9,555 nucleotides of DNA from Desulfonema limicola (lineage in GTDB: Bacteria; Desulfobacterota; Desulfobacteria; Desulfobacterales; Desulfosalsimonadaceae): contig DYLE01000090.1 of NCBI GenBank assembly GCA_020722245.1, positions 1-9,555 on the forward strand, in the 5' to 3' direction. This document shows positions 6,949 to 9,555 of this stretch, piece after piece. Position numbers and translations under genes: made by a program. The notes under the pieces are model-generated. The model had not been told where the DNA came from. It ran no database searches and saw only the letters and a program-made list of their open reading frames with translations. How positions within the stretch are numbered: the first letter of the stretch is position 1; the number at the start of each line of letters is the position of its first letter.

Positions 6949-6977
6949 TTTTTAAAGAAAAAAAAACCACTTGACAA
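6949..6977 (-). promoter_or_regulatory. Candidate cinA promoter, overlapping the trp promoter
   Basis: On the minus strand TTGTCA (6972-6977) and TAAAAA (6949-6954) are separated by 17 bp, matching consensus at 5/6 and 4/6 positions. The spacer includes a run of nine T residues. Initiation near 6942 would give a leader of about 65 nt. The -35 box shares five base pairs with the forward -35 box of the trp promoter. Confidence 0.4.
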
Positions 6978-6997
6978 AGGCTCAACGTTCTTATAGC
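6971..6997 (+). promoter_or_regulatory. Promoter of the trp operon
   Basis: A perfect TTGACA -35 box (6971-6976) is followed after 15 bp by TATAGC (6992-6997). The spacer is shorter than the ideal 17 bp. Initiation near 7004 would leave the leader-peptide ribosome binding site about 7 nt into the transcript. No TrpR-type palindromic operator was seen, so control seems to rest on attenuation. Confidence 0.55.
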
Positions 6998-7024
6998 TTT
7001 TTTTTAACTTAAGGTGTTATGCTG

Positions 7025-7114
7025 ATGAACCGAAACAAAACAGATAAAGTAACTTTAAAGGCTTACTGGTGGCGGCGGGCTCACATCCTGAGGCCGGCCG
7101 GCGGGCATCAATAG
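7025..7114 (+). CDS. trpL: trp operon leader peptide (29 residues, tandem Trp codons)
   Basis: A short reading frame, MNRNKTDKVTLKAYWWRR followed by AHILRPAGGHQ and a TAG stop, preceded by AAGGTG (7011-7016). An in-frame ATG at 7019 would add two residues (Met-Leu) but is only 2 nt from that site, so 7025 is preferred. Two consecutive TGG codons (7067-7072) in a 29-codon peptide directly upstream of trpE are the hallmark of a Trp-sensing leader. When charged tRNA-Trp is scarce the ribosome stalls there and changes the folding of the downstream RNA; when it is plentiful the ribosome reaches the stop codon and the terminator forms. The peptide itself is not expected to have another function. 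It is longer than the 14-residue E. coli leader, and Trp is in the middle rather than near the end: 13 further codons follow the Trp pair. Proximity to the terminator and the alternative pairings support the call. Confidence 0.85.
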   Translation: MNRNKTDKVTLKAYWWRRAHILRPAGGHQ

Positions 7115-7158
7115 CCATAAGCAAATCAAAACAACTCAAAAGACCGTGGGCAGCCTCA
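7061..7158 (+). promoter_or_regulatory. trp attenuator: competing RNA pairings
   Basis: Three pairings seen by eye fit an attenuation switch. First, GCTTA-C-TGGT (7061-7070, including the first Trp codon) pairs with GCCATAAGC (7114-7122) with one bulged C. Second, inside it, GGGCTCA (7077-7083) pairs with TGAGGCC (7089-7095) with one mismatch. Third, TGAGGC (7089-7094) can instead pair with GCCTCA (7153-7158) in the loop of the terminator. A ribosome stalled on the Trp codons would cover roughly to 7080-7083, breaking the first two and freeing TGAGGC for the third (antiterminator). A ribosome at the stop codon would mask it and let the terminator form. The antiterminator is only 6 bp before mismatches and touches the loop rather than the stem, so its strength needs a folding calculation. 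Confidence 0.6.
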
Positions 7159-7176
7159 AACCCCACGGTCTTTTTT
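7138..7176 (+). terminator. Intrinsic terminator of the trp leader (attenuator)
   Basis: AGACCGTGGG (7141-7150) and CCCACGGTCT (7162-7171) form a perfect 10-bp stem, extendable to 13 bp by AAA/TTT, with an 11-nt loop and the run TTTTTT at 7171-7176. It lies 24 nt after the leader-peptide stop and before trpE, the standard position of a trp attenuator. Confidence 0.9.
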
Positions 7177-7181
7177 ATTTG

Positions 7182-7217
7182 AAAAAGGCCGTAGGGAAAA
7201 CCAAACGGCTTTTTTTT
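7182..7217 (+). terminator. Second terminator-like hairpin in the trp leader
   Basis: GCCGT (7188-7192) and ACGGC (7205-7209) form a 5-bp stem, extended by a G-U pair and five A-T pairs, with a 12-nt loop and eight T residues (7210-7217). It ends 9 nt before the trpE ribosome binding site. Its 5' arm, GGCCGT (7187-7192), can also pair with ACGGTC (7165-7170) in the 3' arm of the first terminator, so the two hairpins may exchange partners. It may be a backup terminator or an RNA stability element. Confidence 0.5.
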
Positions 7218-7226
7218 AAATACAAA

Positions 7227-7231
7227 AAGGA
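7227..7231 (+). promoter_or_regulatory. Ribosome binding site deciding the trpE start
   Basis: AAGGA with 7 nt to the ATG at 7239. The longer open frame from GTG 7146 begins inside the terminator stem and would add 31 non-conserved residues, so 7239 is the start. A second in-frame ATG at 7245 is further away. Confidence 0.75.
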
Positions 7232-7238
7232 AAACCCC

Positions 7239-8720
7239 ATGCTGATGAATCAGTTCCCGGATCCCGAGGCGTTTAAACAATTGTTTGAACACTACACCGT
7301 GGTGCCGCTTTGCCGGGAGGTCCTGGCGGACCTGGATACCCCCGTATCGGTGCTGCACAAGGTCTATGCGGACAGGGGTCCGGCGTTTCTTTTTGAGAGC
7401 GTGGAGGGCGGAGAGCGCTGGGGAAGGTACAGCTTTTTGAGCACCTCCGCCAGAACCCAGGTTCGCATTTACCGTCATCGGATCGAGATTCAAAAGGACG
7501 GCGATCTTCAGATCATACCGCATCATGGAAAGCCCCTGGGTTTCCTGAGGGATTTCATGCGCCCGTATCGCCCTGCGGTGATTCCCGAACTGCCGAGGTT
7601 CTGGGGCGGGCTTGTCGGGTACCTGACCTATGAAACCGTCAGTTTTTTTGAGGCCATTCCAAACCGGCTGCCGGATGACCGGCCCATCGCCCATTTTATG
7701 ATGCCCGATGAGATGCTGGTGTTTGACAACATTCGAAACACCCTGCTGACCATCATCCTGGTGTTTAAAAATGATCATAAAAATGCCCAGGCCGCCTATG
7801 ATGCAGCCTGCCAGCGCATCGAGGCGCTCGGCCGCAAGATATCCCGGCCATTTTTAGGAAACCCCATCCAAAAATCTGCCGGACCTATAACCCTTGCCCC
7901 GACCTGCAGCGAGGCGGAGTTCCGGTCCAAGGTGGAAACCATCAAAAAATACATCACCGCCGGCGAGGCTATTCAAACCGTGATTTCCCAGAGGTTTGTC
8001 AGCGATGCGCCCAAGGACATTCTCTCGCTGTATAGGGCCCAGCGCTACATCAACCCTTCTCCCTATCTTTTTTTCCTGCATCTGGACCAAACGAGGCTTG
8101 TGGGGTCCTCTCCCGAAACCATGGTTCGCCTGGAAAACCGGGTCGCCACCCTTCGCCCGATCGCCGGCACCCGGCCGCGAGGAAAGACCGAGCAGGAGGA
8201 CCGGGCGCTTGCCGATGAACTTTTAAAGGATGAAAAGGAGCGGGCCGAACACCTGATGCTCGTGGACCTAGGCAGAAACGACCTGGGCCGGGTGGCGGAA
8301 ACCGGAACGGTTCAGGTGACCGACCTGATGGTTATCGAGCGTTACTCCCATGTGATGCACCTGGTTTCAAACATCCACTGCGATCTCAAATCGGATTTCG
8401 ACGCCTGGGACCTGATGGCCGCCAGTTTCCCTGCCGGCACCCTTTCCGGCGCGCCCAAGGTCAGGGCCATGGAGATCATCGCCGAGCTGGAAAGCGAACC
8501 CCGCGGCCCCTATGGCGGCGCGGTGGGCTATATTTCATTTACTGGAAACATGGATCTGGCCATCACCATCCGCACCGCCTGTATTGAAAACGGAAAATTG
8601 ACGGTTAACGCCGGGGCCGGCATCGTCTACGACTCGGACCCTGAAAGGGAGCGGATCGAAACCGTCAATAAGGCCAAGGCCATTGAAAACGCGCTTCATC
8701 TTTTAAACCGGCAGCAGTGA
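7239..8720 (+). CDS. trpE: Anthranilate synthase component I
   Basis: A 493-residue chorismate-utilising enzyme. With TrpG it converts chorismate and glutamine to anthranilate, pyruvate and glutamate, the first committed step of tryptophan synthesis, in the cytoplasm. The N-terminal domain has LFESVEGGERWGRYSF (51-66), matching the LLES feedback element; Ser54 corresponds to the Ser that contacts inhibitory tryptophan, so feedback control is probably intact. The C-terminal catalytic domain shows VGSSPE (288-293), RPIAGTRPRG (306-315), GRNDLGRVA (345-353), FPAGTLSGAPKVRAMEII (397-414) and NAGAGIVYDSDPE (457-469), all standard for TrpE. The related PabB and isochorismate synthases are excluded by the LFES element and by the trpG-trpD neighbours. 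Expression is predicted to be controlled by the upstream attenuator. trpG follows after 12 bp. Confidence 0.95.
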   Translation: MLMNQFPDPEAFKQLFEHYTVVPLCREVLADLDTPVSVLHKVYADRGPAFLFESVEGGERWGRYSFLSTSARTQVRIYRHRIEIQKDGDLQIIPHHGKPLGFLRDFMRPYRPAVIPELPRFWGGLVGYLTYETVSFFEAIPNRLPDDRPIAHFMMPDEMLVFDNIRNTLLTIILVFKNDHKNAQAAYDAACQRIEALGRKISRPFLGNPIQKSAGPITLAPTCSEAEFRSKVETIKKYITAGEAIQTVISQRFVSDAPKDILSLYRAQRYINPSPYLFFLHLDQTRLVGSSPETMVRLENRVATLRPIAGTRPRGKTEQEDRALADELLKDEKERAEHLMLVDLGRNDLGRVAETGTVQVTDLMVIERYSHVMHLVSNIHCDLKSDFDAWDLMAASFPAGTLSGAPKVRAMEIIAELESEPRGPYGGAVGYISFTGNMDLAITIRTACIENGKLTVNAGAGIVYDSDPERERIETVNKAKAIENALHLLNRQQ

Positions 8721-8732
8721 CAGGAGGGGATC

Positions 8733-9332
8733 ATGATCGCCATGATCGACAACTATGACTCGTTCACCTACAACCTGGTTCAGTATTTACGCCAGCTCGG
8801 TGAGGAGGTGATGGTCGTTCGAAACGACGCCTTCACGATGGAGGGATTGGCCGCCCATCCCTTGACCGGCATTGTCATCTCTCCTGGACCGGGCACCCCG
8901 GAATCCGCCGGCCTCTCCATCCCCGTGGTCAGGCATTTTTCCGGAAGGCTTCCGATCCTCGGGGTCTGCCTCGGGCATCAGGCCATTGCTGCGGCCTTTG
9001 GCGGAAAAATCGTATCGGCCAAAAAAATCATGCACGGAAAAACCTCGATGATCACGGCGGACGGCAAAGGGGTGTTTGACGCTATTTTAAAGCCCTTTTC
9101 GGCCATGCGGTACCATTCCCTGGCGGTTTCCCGGGATCATCTGCCGGACTGCCTGGAAGTCACGGCAGAGGCCGATGACGGGGAGATCATGGGAATCCGT
9201 CACAAACAACATCCCACTGAAGGGATTCAGTTCCACCCGGAATCCATCATGACGCCGGTGGGAAAACGGCTGCTCAGAAACTTCATCCGTCTGCAAAAGA
9301 AAGAACCCCAGGAAAAATGCGATCATGTTTAG
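8733..9332 (+). CDS. trpG: Anthranilate synthase component II (glutamine amidotransferase)
   Basis: A 199-residue class I glutamine amidotransferase that releases ammonia from glutamine and channels it to TrpE. It shows NYDSFTYN (7-14), the oxyanion-hole motif ISPGPGTP (49-56), the nucleophile motif GVCLGHQ with Cys79, and HPE with His168 and Glu170, completing the Cys-His-Glu triad. It has the normal length for a free-standing TrpG, not fused to TrpE or TrpD. The same subunit often also serves PabB in folate synthesis (PabA role); without a separate pabA in view this cannot be decided. A strong AGGAGG (8722-8727) lies 5 nt before the ATG, in the 12-bp gap after trpE. Its last 8 bp overlap the start of trpD, indicating translational coupling. 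Confidence 0.95.
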   Translation: MIAMIDNYDSFTYNLVQYLRQLGEEVMVVRNDAFTMEGLAAHPLTGIVISPGPGTPESAGLSIPVVRHFSGRLPILGVCLGHQAIAAAFGGKIVSAKKIMHGKTSMITADGKGVFDAILKPFSAMRYHSLAVSRDHLPDCLEVTAEADDGEIMGIRHKQHPTEGIQFHPESIMTPVGKRLLRNFIRLQKKEPQEKCDHV

Positions 9333-9555
9333 ACAACTTTTAAACAAAATCATCAACCGCAAAGACCTGAACCGGGAGGAGATGTCCGCGATGATGGACG
9401 CCATCCTCTCCGGAAGCGTCACCAGCGCCCAGATCGGCGCATTCATGGGCGCCCTCTCCACCAAGGGTGAAACCTTCGAGGAGCTTGCCGGCGCGGCCCA
9501 GGCCATGCGACGCAAGGCGCTTCGGATTGAAACCGCCGCCCCCATCGTCGTGGAC
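9325..9555 (+). CDS. trpD: Anthranilate phosphoribosyltransferase, N-terminal part (partial)
   Basis: The first 77 codons of a gene cut by the right edge, starting MFRQLLNKIINRKDLNREE. The helical segment with SGSVTSAQIGAFMGALSTKGET and then FEELAGAAQAM is typical of the N-terminal helical domain of anthranilate phosphoribosyltransferase (glycosyl transferase family 3). This enzyme joins anthranilate to phosphoribosyl pyrophosphate, the second step of tryptophan synthesis. The catalytic glycine-rich GTGGD loop would lie just beyond the window. The ATG overlaps the end of trpG by 8 bp in another frame; AGGA (9310-9313) is 11 nt upstream, rather far, so coupling to trpG termination probably matters. 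Position in the operon distinguishes it from pyrimidine phosphorylases with the same fold. Confidence 0.9.
   Translation, partial: MFRQLLNKIINRKDLNREEMSAMMDAILSGSVTSAQIGAFMGALSTKGETFEELAGAAQAMRRKALRIETAAPIVVD

Noticed and set aside
6878..6985. Longer cinA open frame starting at ATG 6985
   Set aside because: No ribosome binding site there; it would precede the predicted transcript start, and the extra residues are not part of the CinA fold.
6971..7030. Search for a TrpR operator near the trp promoter
   Set aside because: No palindrome like the enteric TrpR box was found, so repressor control is not claimed.
7146..7238. Longer trpE open frame starting at GTG 7146
   Set aside because: The GTG lies within the terminator stem, has no ribosome binding site, and the added 31 residues are unlike TrpE; AAGGA supports ATG 7239.
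7017..7778. 253-codon open frame on the minus strand opposite trpE and its leader
   Set aside because: It is the shadow of trpE and of the attenuator; its translation is low-complexity in character and resembles no family.
1..9555. CRISPR arrays, transposons, tRNA genes, defence or phage genes
   Set aside because: No direct-repeat arrays, transposase motifs, tRNA-like cloverleaf or defence-family motifs were seen; all long frames are metabolic, RNA-modification or regulatory genes.

Overview
This is an ordinary chromosomal stretch of a Gram-negative bacterium, most likely a sulfate-reducer-type deltaproteobacterium (Desulfobacterota, Desulfobacterales-like). That placement is an inference from the kind of LysR regulator, the small DUF2905 membrane protein, the moderate GC content and the gene styles. 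No mobile element, CRISPR array, tRNA, rRNA or phage gene was seen.

Left part (1-1866): a partial gene for a MaoC/hot-dog dehydratase-like protein runs leftward out of the window. It is divergent from a LysR-type regulator resembling the selenium-metabolism-associated subgroup. The 250 bp between them hold a good promoter for the regulator, whose -35 box lies inside a 10-bp palindrome. After the regulator lies the frameshifted remnant of a ~70-residue gene on the minus strand, its 3' end overlapping the regulator's 3' end. Next is a promoter for the following gene, trmJ.

Middle part (1867-6877): trmJ (tRNA 2'-O-methyltransferase) runs rightward and converges on a minus-strand series read in the order cinA, pepA (GTG start), a nucleotide-sugar 4-epimerase of the UDP-glucuronate epimerase type, and a DUF2905 protein. 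Gaps of 39-64 bp suggest co-transcription. A hairpin spans the two facing stop codons.

Right part (6878-9555): the start of a tryptophan operon, trpE-trpG-trpD (trpD cut by the window end). It is preceded by a complete transcription attenuator: a promoter, a 29-codon leader peptide with tandem Trp codons, competing RNA pairings, a strong intrinsic terminator, and a second terminator-like hairpin. TrpE and TrpG form anthranilate synthase, and TrpD uses its product. The trp and cinA promoters appear to be back to back over the same -35 hexamer.

Nothing here points to a wholly new system. The points most worth a second look are the trp leader with its extra hairpin and duplicated start sequence, the shared -35 region, the frameshifted small gene, and the regulator's promoter-operator.
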